Origin: Baffinella frigidus
Taxonomy: Eukaryota; Cryptophyceae; Cryptomonadales; Baffinellaceae
Direction: 5' to 3'
Assembly: GCA_026770585.1 (NCBI GenBank)
Contig: MU646409.1
Coordinates: 625,243-640,296, forward strand
Length of the DNA: 15,054 bases
Within the stretch, counting starts at the first letter, position 1; every line of letters begins with the position of its first letter. Below, in pieces: positions 9,401 to 15,054 of the stretch. The position numbers and the translations under genes are program-made. Below the pieces are notes generated by a model. The model was not told the DNA's origin. It saw only the letters and a program-made list of their open reading frames with translations, and ran no database searches.

Positions 9401-10000
9401 CGGTATGGTCGCGGGCGACCTTGCTGCGCCTCGTCACAGCTCTCCCATCTCGCCCAGGAGGCGCGGTGGCCGAGGGAGGACCCGTGCCCCTTCGCCCCTT
9501 TCTCCACTGCGTTGACTGCCAGAGACTACTCTGAGGATGTCCGTGTCGCCGAAAATAGGGGCATGGGTATGCTGCGAGATATGCGCAGGAGGAGCTGATG
9601 GCCCAATCTCTGCTCGGAAACGCCACGCAAACGGAAGATCCCGGGCGGCACCGAGGATTGAGGAGATTGTGTATTGCGGAACAGTGCCATCACTGTGCGA
9701 GAGGGGTTGCACCGTGAGATATTCCACCCCGCCGACGCCGCTCCCCACTAAAATGACTTCCGCACTCGACCGGCCTTCACCCGTCATCATAAAACTTCCT
9801 CCAGGCCCAACGCTTCTCCTCGCAACTCGTGGACGCAACATGCCGATCCTCCGCATTCCGCCCTCTCCTGAAGCGCCCACCCAGCCACGGGAAGCGGAAA
9901 CCGCGCCTGCCATGCTCGCCCGCATGTGAAGGAACGCATTTGCTGGTGTGCGCTGCAGGCCCAACAGGGCCACCGCAAGAAGCAGCCCTCCTTTCGCCAT
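2225..10000 (-). CDS. Plastid-targeted SUMT-HAD phosphatase fusion protein, 676 aa, 15 exons
   Basis: Exons in reading order: 9713-10000, 9252-9367, 8989-9052, 8373-8465, 7754-7858, 7004-7075, 6528-6690, 5755-6161, 5531-5578, 4849-4902, 4278-4406, 3799-3942, 3388-3519, 2717-2763, 2225-2393. All 14 junctions keep frame, with no internal stop. Introns run 176-678 bases; 13 are GT-AG and the one before 4902 is GC-AG. Introns 2 and 14 are phase 2, intron 7 is phase 1, the rest phase 0. The start at 10000 is the first ATG of the open frame and opens directly into a signal peptide. Residue order: targeting leader 1 to about 80, SUMT about 82-312, linker about 313-387, HAD phosphatase about 388-660. 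Each domain is complete and of normal length for its family. Exon 8 alone carries the SUMT C-terminus, the linker and HAD motifs I and II, so the fusion does not depend on exon joining. A hidden in-frame intron in the linker cannot be excluded. Two short exons (9 and 10) and the GC donor are the least certain parts. Confidence 0.88.
2394..2716 (-). other. Intron 14, with a telomere-like stretch near the 3' splice site
   Basis: Donor TGG|GTACCCC; acceptor GGCGCAG|GTACGC, joining the two halves of a Gly codon inside the family sequence NSAG-YATALVLTGV. Both ends share GGTAC. A short TTTGGGGTTTAGGG-like run at 2419-2441 (plus-strand reading) is C-rich on the sense strand and lies 20-50 bases before the acceptor. 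Confidence 0.8.
2764..3387 (-). other. Intron 13, telomere-like repeat abutting the 3' splice site, plus a 26-base duplication
   Basis: Donor ATG|GTTCACC; acceptor AACGCAG|GTGGGC, joining RAIM to VGDRLDTDV. On the plus strand 2769-2813 reads GTTTAGGGTTTAGGGTTAGGG and then GGGTTGA units, so on the sense strand CCCTAAA repeats run directly into the acceptor. Two 26-base copies (2841-2866 and 2874-2899, two mismatches, 33-base period) contain GGTTGTCTAGTCTGTCA on the plus strand. I see no supported exon in the GC-rich remainder. Confidence 0.75.
3943..4277 (-). other. Intron 11, with a hairpin-forming inverted repeat and a short telomere-like run
   Basis: Donor CCTCAG|GTGCTTC; acceptor GAGCAG|GTGGGC; both ends share CAGGTG. 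Perfect 12-base arms at 4016-4027 and 4067-4078 (TCTGGCTCCCAG and its complement) enclose a second complementary pair, CAGCCCT (4031-4037) with AGGGCTG (4053-4059). A short GGGTTAGGGCTTAGAGTTTA run lies at 4149-4168. Confidence 0.75.
4407..4848 (-). other. Intron 10, with CT and CA microsatellites and a 27-base tandem duplication
   Basis: Donor CCGGAG|GTGCGCC; acceptor TCGCAG|GTGCGAA; the ends share the 7-base direct repeat AGGTGCG. On the plus strand it has a CT/CG-rich microsatellite (about 4434-4546), a CA run (about 4593-4611), and two adjacent 27-base copies at 4661-4687 and 4688-4714 with one mismatch. The copies contain GGTTCGAGCC, but no tRNA surrounds it. Confidence 0.78.
4903..5530 (-). 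other. Intron 9, GC-AG type
   Basis: The donor reads CACGAG|GCAAGC and the acceptor GAGCAG|GTGGTG, joining AAEHE to VVTSAFAAA, where HAD cap alignments expect continuous sequence. No GT occurs near the exon end that would keep frame. GCAAGC resembles the known GC donor consensus (AG|GCAAGT). Next to the donor the sense strand is strongly C-rich (plus strand G-rich, about 5334-5527). A CT microsatellite lies at about 5129-5180 on the plus strand. Confidence 0.7.
5902..6126 (-). other. Interdomain linker in exon 8
   Basis: About 75 residues (313-387) lie between the SUMT C-terminus and the HAD domain. They are rich in Pro, Gly, Ala, Thr, Ser and Glu and look disordered. GTESV and GTDSV (residues about 338-351) form a small imperfect repeat. 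There is no Met between residue 302 and the Met inside HAD motif I, so an AUG-started separate phosphatase cannot begin in this exon. The frame is open across the whole 407-base exon. Confidence 0.8.
6162..6527 (-). other. Intron 7, with a long (GA)n / (CT)n microsatellite
   Basis: Donor GAAG|GTGTCTC; acceptor TTGGCAG|GTCACT; it splits a Gly codon just before the SUMT end SLSPAVIVVG. On the plus strand about 6341-6521 is almost entirely GA-type repeat, so the sense strand next to the donor is polypyrimidine. Open frames through it are low-complexity Ser/Leu or Arg/Glu artefacts. Confidence 0.82.
7076..7753 (-). other. Intron 5, carrying about 480 bases of degenerate TTTAGGG repeat
   Basis: Donor TCGCG|GTCCTCT; acceptor CTGATAG|GTACTC, joining SFA to VLSGFD. 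This is the only acceptor here ending TAG rather than CAG. From about 7211 to 7696 the plus strand is degenerate TTTAGGG (variants GTTCAGGG, TTGAGGG, TTTGGGG), C-rich on the sense strand. Confidence 0.8.
7859..8372 (-). other. Intron 4, with a perfect 16-base inverted repeat and microsatellites
   Basis: Donor GCCAAG|GTCCATG; acceptor GGCGGCAG|GCGGCA, joining ETLAK to AAVAFRVVPG. Arms CTGTCTAGTACCAACC (8001-8016) and the exact reverse complement (8018-8033) are separated by one base. CT and CA runs occupy about 8087-8168 and a GA run about 8175-8199 (plus strand). Confidence 0.8.
8466..8988 (-). other. Intron 3, with telomere-like repeat starting at the donor
   Basis: Donor GCTCAG|GTCCTAACCC; acceptor GAGCAG|GAGATG, joining VSLAQ to EMGAGKKVVRLK. 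On the sense strand the donor is immediately followed by CCTAACCCTGAAACC-type units (plus 8881-8987 in the TTTAGGG sense). An in-frame reading upstream of the acceptor (8466-8509) exists, but the family alignment fits the acceptor at 8466 best. I see no other coding sequence. Confidence 0.78.
9761..10000 (-). other. Exon 1 leader: signal peptide plus plastid transit peptide
   Basis: Residues 1-22 form a signal peptide: MAKGG, a hydrophobic core LLLAVALLGL, then QRTPANA with small residues at -3 and -1. Residue 23, at the predicted cleavage site, is Phe. Residues 23 to about 80 are rich in Ser, Gly, Ala and Arg, with only three acidic residues, as in plastid transit peptides. In algae with complex red plastids the Phe at +1 is the known signal for crossing the inner plastid membranes (established for diatoms and cryptophytes). 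I infer import into the plastid stroma for both enzyme domains. SUMT itself begins at about residue 82. Confidence 0.8.
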
Positions 10001-10550
10001 CAGATTTCGTTCGTTCGTGATCTTGTTTTTTTCTCGGTGGACCGACAAAATCAGGGGTCCACGAACAAGAAGTTTTGCCGGCCTTTAAGGCCTCCTGCGA
10101 GAAGCCCGTGGTGGAAGAAGACTGGGATCGGTTTTTCCATCGTAGACGCCCCCGCCGATGCGGCAGCGCCTCCACGCGCGCACTGGTGTGTCGGTGCACA
10201 ACTTGAGCGTCCCGGTACACGCGCTGGGGTTCGCCGCCAAGGCCAAGATCAGAACACGCGCGAACTGACTCGATCTCCAGAGGTACTTCACCCCGTTCGT
10301 CGTCTCCGGGCCCTGGGCGCCGCGTCAAACACCCAACGCGTGCTCTCCTTGTTTGCGTGGCTTCGTACAGAGGCCAGGACGCGGCGGGCGTGAGGAGAAC
10401 CGGCACATGTCTCGCTCGATGTTTTCTTCGCGGCCGGATGGAAGTACGGGGGGGGGGCTTCTGCGCTGCGCAGCTGTCGGTGTATTTCTTCGCCGGGGAG
10501 ACTTGGGCGATGGTGAAGTTGTCAGCGCGGGCTGATGTTTTTGGCGGACT
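10001..10550. promoter_or_regulatory. Presumed 5' UTR / promoter of the fusion gene, with an interrupted inverted repeat at 10021-10070
   Basis: Just upstream of the ATG (minus strand, 10000) an interrupted palindrome runs from 10021 to 10070. The outer arms are TCTTGTT (10021-10027) and AACAAGA (10064-10070); the inner arms are GTGGACC (10037-10043) and GGTCCAC (10056-10062). It lies 21-70 bases before the start codon, so it may be a 5' UTR hairpin or a dimeric binding site. No TATA box is evident. Frames are open to about 10480 on both strands, but I recognise no protein. Confidence 0.4.
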
Positions 10551-10603
10551 AAAGAGAGACAAAGTGCGTGTATTACGGTGATACACGCACTGTGTCTCTC
10601 TTT
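10551..10603. repeat. Long hairpin: 23-base arms, one mismatch, 7-base loop
   Basis: Arms at 10551-10573 and 10581-10603 pair at 22 of 23 positions around the loop TACGGTG. The arm contains AAAGAGAGAC and GTGCGTGTAT. This is much longer than expected by chance. It could be a small MITE-like element or a small-RNA precursor. Nothing else identifies it. Confidence 0.8.
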
Positions 10604-10986
10604 GGTTTCGATCTGTGAGGTAATAAGGTAATGAGAGGCCTTGCACCAATTCAATCGTGTTGCAGAGGGTTGGTCTGGTATCATCCATCAAACTTGTATT
10701 ACCAAGTGTGCACGATCCCATTGCTTTGAGCCGTGTTTCAAATATCCCAAAGCACAAGTATTCCCCTGGCAAAACATCCATTGATTTCCAAACCCCATTT
10801 TCCGAGAATTTTGTTTTTAGCCAGGCTCATCGGTGAATCAATGGCGATAAATTTATCACATCTATTTGCGGCGACGTGGCGATCTCCCTTTGACGCAAGG
10901 ACCTAAAGGACAAATCGTTTCATCCAAATTGAACGACGAAGTTACCACATTCGTGTTTGGACAAACAGGACACTGTCACCTTGAAG
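10604..10986. other. Lower-GC unique sequence, no gene seen
   Basis: This stretch between the hairpin and the telomere-like tract is unique and closer to balanced in base composition. A minus-strand frame is open across part of it (from 10781 leftwards), but it overlaps exon 1 of the fusion gene in another frame and shows no motif. Confidence 0.4.
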
Positions 10987-13138
10987 ATTTAGGGTTTAGG
11001 GCTTATGTTTTAGGGCTGAGGATGTAAGATTTGCAACTTTAGGTTTAGGGTTTGGATGTTGGGTTTGGAAGTTTGGAGTTGGTGTTTTGGGTCAAAGGTT
11101 GATGGTTGATGGTTGATGGTTGATGGTTTATGGAGTGGAGAGAGATTGATAATTTATTGCCAAAACAACCAGCGTCAGCGCCGCAAATGCTACGCATTGT
11201 GCCACTTACTGTACCCCGTTTAGGGTTTAGGTTTATGGAGTGGAGTTTTACTATTAAGGGTTAAGTGCTGAGGGTTTGGGGTTTGAGGTTTAGGGTTTGT
11301 GGTTTAGGGTACAGGGTTTAGGGGGTAGGGTTTAGGGATTGGGGGTCAACACTTAGGGTTTAGAAATAAGGTTTTACGGTTCAGGGGTTTAGGGTTTAAG
11401 GTTTAAGGTTTGGGGTTTAGGATTCAGGGTTTGGGGTTTAGGGATGAGGGTTCAGGGTTTAGGGGATAGGGATTGAGATTCAGGGTTGAGGTTTTGGGGT
11501 GTAGGGTGTAGGGTTAAGGGTTTTGGGTTTAGGGTTTGGAGTTCAGGGTTGGGGGGTTGGGAATTTGGGTTTAGGGGTCAGTGTTTAAGGTTTAGGGTTC
11601 ATAATTTGGGGCTTTAAGGTTGAGTGTCCAGGGTTGAGGGTGAAGGGTTTAGGCTACAGGGTTGAGGGTTGAGGGTTTCAGGTTTCAAGCCTTAAAATCT
11701 AAAAACTAAAGTTTACACCAATTCCTAAACCCTGAACCCCATCACGTCGATCACGACGCCGCATCTGCTCTGGCTAGCTCTCTGTGGGGTTACATCCCCA
11801 CACCCTGAACCCTCAATCCCAAACCCTCAACCCTGAAGGGTTTTGGATTGAGGGTTCAGAGTTCAGGGTTTAGGGATTGGTGTAATGTTTAGTTTTTAGT
11901 TTTCAGGGTTTAGGGGCCAGGGTTCAAAGTGTAAAGTTTCAGGTTTAGGGTTCACGATTTACGGTCCAGCATCGAGGGTTCAGGGTCAAGGGTTCAGGGT
12001 TTATGATTTCGACCTGAACTCCTGAGAGCTCTGAGAGTGTTCGGGGTTTGAGAATTCATGTTTCTGGGGTATGGTTCATTATTCAGAGTTTGGGGCTTTG
12101 GGTTGAGAGTTTGGGGGTTAGAGTTGAGGGCTGAGGGTTTAGGGTTCAGGGATCAGGGTTCAGGGGTCAGGGTTCAGGGTGTACAGTGGTTGAGGTTGAG
12201 GGTTTGGGGATTGGGAGTTGGTGTTTGGGGTTTAGGATTTGGTGTTCAAGGTTTCGGTTTGAGGATTCAGGTTTTACGATCAAGTGTTCAGTGTTTTTGG
12301 TGTAGATTTTAGGCTACAGACCTGAACTCCTGAAAGACAGTTGGATGTATAGGGTTGAGGGTTTATGGCCTTTGTTTAATGGTTTATGGTGTATGGTTTG
12401 TGGTTCATGGTTTATGGTTTTGGGTTCATGGTTTATGGTTTGGAGTTGAGAGTTTAGGAATTAGGGTTTAGGGTTTAAGGTTTGGGTTTGAACTTTGGAA
12501 GTTTAGTTTTGAGGGTTGAGGGGTCATTTTGTATGGTAGCATTTGGGGGTTGGGGGTTAGGGTCGAAGGTTTGGGGTTTGGGGTTCCGGGTTCAGGGTTC
12601 AGGGTTCAGGGTTTAGGGTTTGAGGTTTAGGGTTGGGGGGTTGAGATTCAGGGGCTATGGTTTTGGATTGGGGTTTGGGGTTTGGGGTTTAGGGTTCAGG
12701 CTTCAGGGTTTTGGGTTGAGTATTCAGTAATTACAGTTGAGGGTTCACGGTTTACAGTTTGGGGCTAGGGGTTCAGGAATAATGGTTCAAGGTCAGGGTT
12801 TAAGGTTCAGACATGAACTCCTGAACAACATGAGAGGGTTTCGGGTTTGGGGTTAAGGGTTTGGGGTTCAGGTATTAGTGTTTGGGGTTTGGGGTTGTGG
12901 GTTTGGGGTTTGGGGTTTGGGGTTTGGGGTTTAGGGTTCAGGAATCAAGGTTTAGGGTCCAGGTTTCAATGGTTGGGGTTCAGAGTTGAGGGTTAAGAGA
13001 TCAGGCTTCAGGGTTTAGGGTTTAGGGTTCATGTTTTAGGGTTCATGATTTAGGTTCAAGAGTTCAGATTTGAAGGTTTCGGGTTCAGGTTTTTGGATTT
13101 ACGGTTCAGGGGTTGGGTTTTAGTGTTTAGGGTTTAGG
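10987..13138. repeat. Degenerate interstitial TTTAGGG-like tract, about 2.15 kb
   Basis: Almost the whole stretch is made of 6-8-base variants of TTTAGGG (GTTCAGGG, GTTTGGGG, GTTGAGGG, GTTTATG), G-rich on the plus strand. Uninterrupted perfect runs are short, so this is not an active chromosome end. About 11131-11219 is unique sequence. The strand switches to C-rich at about 11722-11836. A 15-base anchor, GACCTGAACTCCTGA, recurs at 12011-12025 and 12319-12333 and, with one mismatch, at 12810-12824, showing a higher-order structure of unequal units. Confidence 0.9.
11699..11899. repeat. Inverted repeat enclosing the strand switch in the telomere-like tract
   Basis: Arms 11699-11736 and 11862-11899 pair at 35 of 38 positions. 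Inside, 11804-11829 pairs with the segment from about 11837 to 11862 with two mismatches. A small hairpin TGTGGGG-TTACAT-CCCCACA lies at 11783-11802. The C-rich orientation is limited to this segment. It also holds a unique GC-rich core (about 11741-11782). Confidence 0.75.
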
Positions 13139-13690
13139 TACCAAAGTCTCCTTTTGTTTTGCGGTCAATAGAGTTGGGCTCACTCAGCGCGTCTTTGGCA
13201 CGAGGTCTCCAAACCTGATTTGCAACTGGGGGATGATCAGTACAAATTTTTGATTTCAGGTGGTGAGAGCGGTGTTATATTTTCACAGCCGAAGACGTTG
13301 GTGCCCATAGCGACCACCGCAAAACACATTGATTGATCCATCTATGCTTCGTTCATTTGCTACCCCAAGGGCCCGTTGGTTCATCCTGAACACAATGCCC
13401 TTTTCTGTTTTTTACCGCCTCAAGAATGGCCAATTCCACCTGAGGCGGGCCGATCCCAGGACCCCAGCCCCTTCCTGAGAGAATGGGAAATTGGTGCCCA
13501 ACCACGAGCGCCAGCACCCAACTGAATTCCGGACGCGCTGCCCTACACATTGCCTTGGCAGGTGAGGCGGTGCTCATGCGCACCCGCGCTGCTTCTCCGC
13601 TCGGGCGCTAGAGACACGGGAACATCGTGTGCGAGATAGTCTTTACTAAGGGAGGGACGGAGCCGCACGTGCAGTGGGCTTACATCTCCT
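13139..13690. other. Unique sequence with one weak minus-strand ORF
   Basis: A minus-strand frame at 13353-13583 (76 codons) reads ARPEFSWVLALVVGHQFPI and then SGRGWGPGIGPPQVELAILE. It looks more protein-like than its surroundings but matches no family I know. It could be an exon or chance. The rest of the stretch shows nothing recognisable. Confidence 0.25.
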
Positions 13691-13693
13691 TAT

Positions 13694-13962
13694 AGTGGAC
13701 GTGACTGAGTGGACGTGACCTGTGTAAAGTCACTCCGGGATCCTACATGGGGTAATATCCCCAGACTCCCCCTCACGAGGCTATGGGGGGTGAGTGTATG
13801 ATCCTATCGGGGTAGTAGCCCCAGACTGCTAGCAACCCCCGCCTATGTACACTGCATGTCAAGGCCCATTCAATGTACACTGCAGGTCGTAAGCACCCTG
13901 CAGGTGTTTCTGATACGAAGACTGCAGGTGTAAAAGGTTTCTCCTATGTACAATGCAGGCCA
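13694..13962. repeat. Cluster of short dispersed and hairpin repeats
   Basis: AGTGGACGTGAC is repeated at 13694-13705 and 13708-13719. Two diverged copies of a 28-29-base unit starting GATCCTA and ending CCCCAGACT lie at 13739-13767 and 13800-13827; each folds into GGGG-(6 bases)-CCCC. From about 13844 to 13961 there are five variants of TGTACACTGCAGGT, sharing the core (C/A)TGCA(G/T)G. Copies are diverged, and I cannot assign an element type. Confidence 0.55.
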
Positions 13963-14908
13963 TAGTCTTTCTCCCCCGCATCTCTCGAACTTCGGCACAG
14001 TAGCATCGACCCTTCTGTGTGCCCACTCTCAATCTGCCCTGCTTCAGGCAGTTGCTCGCTCGACCACAACACCCAGGATGCGCGAGACAGCCCGACACAC
14101 GCTGGATGCGCTGTGATGCCGGGCACATACAACGCCGGCAGGGGCGCCAGCAAGCAGGCTTCGACGGTTGGCGCGCGGGGCACAGCGGGGCTCGGCTCCG
14201 ACAACCTAAGATATCACGGTGGAATGGTGGCCCCCGATCAACCCACCCCCGGTTGGTGATCCCACAATATTTTTCTTTTGACTCTTCACTCGTTCAATCG
14301 ACGCACACGGCGCACCCGCACATGAAGCCGTACCTCTCCAGCAGCTCCGCACGCCTCGCGTCACGGCCCCCTGCTTCGTGCACACATCAGCTTGGGGGAA
14401 AGCCTTGGTTCACACATCACCTTGGCTTGGGGGAAAAGCCCTCTTTCATTCAAACGAGCACCCCCGCAGAATGCTCAAATTCATTAATCAGGACATACCG
14501 CTAGCAATTGCGGGTTTCCAGATCGGCAAATGTATCTACCGTTGAAATAGCAACACACGAAAGCGAGAAGCAGGACAGGGACGCTCCTCTGGATGAGAGG
14601 TTGTCTCTGTGACTCGATGGGTGCGAGGTCGGTCTGGCGTTGCGCAAGTGAATGTCACGTCAAGGAACAACGCGGGGCGGTTTGCACCTGGTCCCAACTC
14701 CCCTGCTTGATCCAGGTAGCTAATGCACATCTGCGCACAGGGGATTTCGAGTCAGCGCCAGTCACAAGGTGGCACAGCAACCTCCCTCGGAAGGTCGCGT
14801 GTGAGATGCACAGCGAGAGGTGATCGCGTAGGTCCTCGAGAGCCATCCAAAGACACCCTCCCCCCCGCACGACGCTCACCCCTCGCGGCAATCATCGCTC
14901 TCTGCCTT
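13963..14908. other. No supported gene; small tandem repeat at 14381-14440
   Basis: Several frames are open on both strands but none is recognisable. Two copies of a unit starting CACACATCA and ending CTTGGGGGAAA(A)GCC lie at 14381-14404 and 14411-14440, the second with a 5-base insertion. A minus-strand reading (about 14710-14870) contains CLWMALEDLRDHLSLCISHA, which might be part of an exon, but I could not find matching splice partners. Confidence 0.3.
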
Positions 14909-14994
14909 CTCACATCTCTCTCTCTCTCGCTCTCTCTCTCTCACTCTCTCTCTCTGTCTCTCTCTCTCTCTCACACGCACACACACCCCCCCCC
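14909..14994. repeat. (CT)n and (CA)n microsatellite with a C run
   Basis: CTCTCT repeats run from about 14909 to 14972, followed by CACACGCACACACA and a run of C. It is similar in type to the microsatellites inside the introns of the fusion gene, so this edge may also be intronic. Confidence 0.85.
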
Positions 14995-15054
14995 CTGCCC
15001 GCCGGGATATCGCAGAGCGCACGCGCCTCCATCACCAGCCCCTTGCCCCCCCCC

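Larger units (their letters stand above)
6127..9757 (-). other. SUMT domain (uroporphyrinogen-III C-methyltransferase, EC 2.1.1.107), exons 1-8
   Basis: The domain spans residues 82-312. Family activity is two S-adenosylmethionine-dependent methylations of uroporphyrinogen III, at C2 and C7, giving precorrin-2. This is the first step towards siroheme (nitrite and sulfite reductase cofactor) and cobalamin. Motifs in order: VILVGSGVGGVEYLT (82-96, glycine loop), ADAVVYDAL (106-114), VGKR (132-135), PQAEIERLLV (143-152), VVRLKAGDPFVFGRA (164-178), VVPGLSSAI (194-202) with AGVPLT (208-213), DTL-VVLMG across exons 6 and 7 (244-251), TPVLVIRWA (271-279), GTLETI (290-295) and SPAVIVVG (305-312). Length, about 231 residues, is normal. 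The glycine loop is unusual: the family form GxGPGDPxLLT has lost its Pro and Asp (Val89, Gly91). No CysG-type dehydrogenase/ferrochelatase domain is attached. Identification is by motif order and spacing. Confidence 0.92.

Noticed and set aside
2225-10000. Two separate adjacent genes, SUMT and phosphatase
   Set aside because: Exon 8 codes for parts of both in one open frame, the linker has no Met, and no stop lies between the domains.
9777-10781. Long minus-strand open frame of 334 codons
   Set aside because: It overlaps exon 1 of the fusion gene in a different frame, runs through the 10551-10603 hairpin and the upstream palindrome, and shows no domain or protein-like composition. Exon 1 has a clear leader and SUMT motif in its own frame.
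10987-13138. Chromosome-end telomere
   Set aside because: Units are strongly degenerate, the strand switches inside, and unique sequence continues for about 1.9 kb on the far side.
13844-13961. CRISPR-like array of TGTACACTGCAGGT variants
   Set aside because: Repeats are short and diverged, spacers irregular, and the genome is eukaryotic.
14716-14772. TPR-like plus-strand exon reading VANAHLRTGDFESA
   Set aside because: One suggestive string with an apparent acceptor, but no second helix, no good donor and no partner exon.

Overview
The window is nuclear DNA from a eukaryote, most likely a single-celled alga with a complex (secondary, red-type) plastid. Genes are broken into many short exons by spliceosomal introns. 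The main gene starts with a signal peptide followed by a Phe-led, basic, Ser/Gly/Arg-rich transit peptide, which is the form used by cryptophytes, haptophytes, stramenopiles, dinoflagellates and chromerids. Non-coding DNA is full of GA/CT and CA microsatellites and degenerate TTTAGGG (plant-type telomere-like) repeats. I cannot name the species.

Layout: 1-340 is AT-rich and GATA/GA microsatellite. About 754-1709 (+) is the 3' part of an unrecognised gene with at least three exons and an acidic C-terminal region. It converges on the main gene, 2225-10000 (-). I could reconstruct this completely by hand: 15 exons and 14 introns, a 2031-nt coding sequence and a 676-residue product. Exon lengths (2031) and intron lengths (5745) add up exactly to the 7776-base span, every junction keeps frame, and 13 introns are GT-AG with one GC-AG.

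The product is a fusion. A plastid-targeting leader is followed by uroporphyrinogen-III C-methyltransferase (SUMT, the siroheme/precorrin-2 enzyme), a linker of about 75 residues without Met, and a complete HAD-superfamily phosphatase of the phosphoglycolate phosphatase / p-nitrophenyl phosphatase type. The end of SUMT and the first two HAD motifs lie in one uninterrupted exon, so the fusion is in the DNA and not an artefact of joining exons. I know of no such fusion; it is the leading candidate for something undescribed.

Upstream of the main gene, 10001-10980 is presumed promoter and intergenic DNA with two inverted repeats (10021-10070 and 10551-10603). A tract of about 2.15 kb of degenerate TTTAGGG-like repeats follows (about 10987-13138), with an internal strand switch flanked by inverted repeats. 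The rest, 13139-15054, is unassigned: small repeats, one weak ORF, and a CT/CA microsatellite at the right edge. Telomere-like repeats also sit inside introns of both genes, always C-rich on the sense strand, and twice they run straight into the 3' splice site. Many introns of the fusion gene are flanked by short direct repeats, as expected if introns were gained by transposon-like (introner) insertion.
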